Source: DASYAE01 sp036501535 (GTDB lineage Bacteria; Actinomycetota; Actinomycetes; Streptomycetales; Catenulisporaceae). Taken from it: DNA of 56,070 bases. The notes below the pieces were generated by a model, which saw only the letters and a program-made list of their open reading frames with translations, was not told where the DNA came from and made no database searches. Shown piece by piece: positions 55,166 to 56,070 of the stretch. Position 1 is the first letter of the stretch. Every line of letters starts with the position of its first letter. Location: the NCBI GenBank assembly GCA_036501535.1, contig DASYAE010000227.1:1-56070 (forward strand), in the 5' to 3' direction. The translations under genes were made by a program, and so were the position numbers.

Positions 55166-56070
55166 ATGACGCAGACTGTCCGGCACACCGGGTACGGCAT
55201 TGTCTTGAACCTCTCGCTGGGCGATCTCGGACACCCTGATCGGCCGGGCCTGTGGGAGGAGATATACCGGAACTTCCGGCCCGGCCTGCTGCTGTGCGCG
55301 CAGGCCGAGAACGGCGTCCTGTGCCCGGAGACAATGTACGTACGGGTGACGGATGGCAAGCGCATCGCCGTACACCACAATCCCAATGCCAAGGCACACT
55401 CACAGACCGGCAGGAAGGGCGCGCGCGAAGCGCTCAAGGAACGCATCGCCTCGGTCGCGCAGCGAGCCGGCTTCGACGCCGCCTACAGCAGTTCGGAGTC
55501 GGGGCGCGCGCCGACGACCGATGTCCTGGTCACCGGTGAGCACGGCACGCGGATCGGGTGGGAGGTGCAGCTGTCGGGGATCTCGCCGTCCGCCGTGCTC
55601 CAACGCAGCAACACGGCCTTCGCCGAGGGCATCACGCCCGTCTGGGCCGTCGACAGCCCCAAGGCAGGCCCGATCAACCGGGCGCCCTGGGCGCGACTGG
55701 ACGAGGTGGCCGACTGGAAGGTCCTGCGCAGTTCCCTGCTGGCCGTGCGCGGCGGGGTCAGCCGGCTGAGGATGCGCGAGTGTCATGGCGCCTACTTCGA
55801 GCGGTGTCCGTTCAAGGCGTCCGGGTGGTGCAACGGACGACACGCTTCCCGCAGGGCCGCCCGGAGCCGACGCCGACCGGGTCGCCGACCGGGCCCGCGC
55901 TGCCAAGCGACGAGTCCGGACCTCAGAACCCGCGCCCGATCGATCCCCTGTACCACTACGGAGAACCGTCCGCAGCACGCCACATCAAGCCACCGCGCGA
56001 CAGCGGCGAGCCGATCGAGGTGGCCGACTGGGTGCCGAGCATCACTGCTGAGACGCTCAGGCAGCGCAAG
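55166..56070 (+). pseudogene. CoiA-like PD-(D/E)XK protein, frameshifted and 3'-partial
   Basis: The frame from ATG 55166 runs to about 55850 without a stop. The core TTDVLVTGEHG, then GWEVQLSGIS and a repeat of Arg/Tyr-type spacing (LQRSNTAFAEGITPVWAVD), fits the D-ExQ active site of CoiA-type competence/nuclease proteins. Two Cys pairs follow (MRECHGAYFERCPFKASGWC). After CNGRHA the frame becomes Arg-rich noise; a frame one base behind continues with plausible sequence (FPQGRPEPTPTGSPTGPALP, later EVADWVPSITAETL) to the end of the window. So one base is probably missing near 55848. Function here is unknown; no competence genes are adjacent. Confidence 0.55.

Noticed and set aside
1..56070. 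tRNA, rRNA or riboswitch genes
   Set aside because: No cloverleaf or conserved RNA motif was seen in the intergenic regions by eye; a covariance-model search was not possible.

Overview
The window is about 56 kb of very GC-rich DNA with actinobacterial features: GTG starts, four-base ATGA/GTGA stop-start overlaps, ROK, TetR and AfsR-type SARP regulators, CUT1 sugar transporters without their own ATPase, twin-arginine and lipoprotein signals, and large multi-domain secreted glycoside hydrolases carrying F5/8 type C (discoidin) modules. A filamentous soil actinomycete fits best. I cannot fix the genus from the sequence. No tRNA, rRNA, CRISPR array or intact transposase was seen.

Layout. 1-0.93 kb: 3' part of a beta-lactamase-family serine hydrolase with a frameshift before its last domain. 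0.98-6.9 kb: a ROK repressor divergent from a CUT1 sugar ABC transporter (lipoprotein plus two permeases) and a PfkB sugar kinase. Two similar inverted repeats lie in the divergent promoter region. 6.96-16.3 kb: a TetR regulator, then a tightly coupled seven-gene operon. It joins a CUT2-type ABC importer to a CocE/NonD-type serine hydrolase, an AMP-forming acyl-CoA ligase, a crotonase and an SDR, and looks like an uptake-hydrolysis-CoA-activation-oxidation route for an esterified or acylated compound. 16.3-19.1 kb: a decayed patch with a broken MFS gene, a TetR gene whose 5' end is fused to antisense GH3 DNA, and a GH3 remnant. 19.2-20.3 kb: an unknown lipoprotein.

20.4-28.5 kb: a GH2 (beta-mannosidase/exo-glucosaminidase type) and GH92 (alpha-mannosidase) operon. 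29.1-33.1 kb: an AfsR-like SARP plus a DAO-type oxidoreductase. 33.1-34.2 kb: an unknown protein. 34.2-41.1 kb: a 2,294-residue secreted protein with a PD-(D/E)XK-like motif, a VWD domain and about twelve 114-residue PPC-like repeats. 41.3-45.9 kb: a second ROK regulator, a secreted protein made only of binding modules, and a DUF4246 protein. 46.1-48.5 kb: two unknown proteins, the first frameshifted. 48.5-54.8 kb: a GH130 mannoside-active enzyme divergent from an unclassified Tat-exported protein. 54.8-56.07 kb: a small membrane ORF and a CoiA-like nuclease that runs off the window.

The strongest system-level signal is a perfect LacI-type palindrome, ATGACAACGTTGTCAT. It occurs three times, each just downstream of a recognisable -35/-10 promoter: before the GH2-GH92 operon, before GH130, and before the unclassified Tat protein. 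GH2, GH92 and GH130 all belong to families known for mannosides, so I infer one mannan or mannose-rich glycan regulon. The unclassified protein is its most interesting member. GH92 and GH130 also share two accessory modules. The regulator is not encoded here.

Several single-base frameshifts occur, two of them in C/G runs, so sequence error must be excluded before calling those genes dead.
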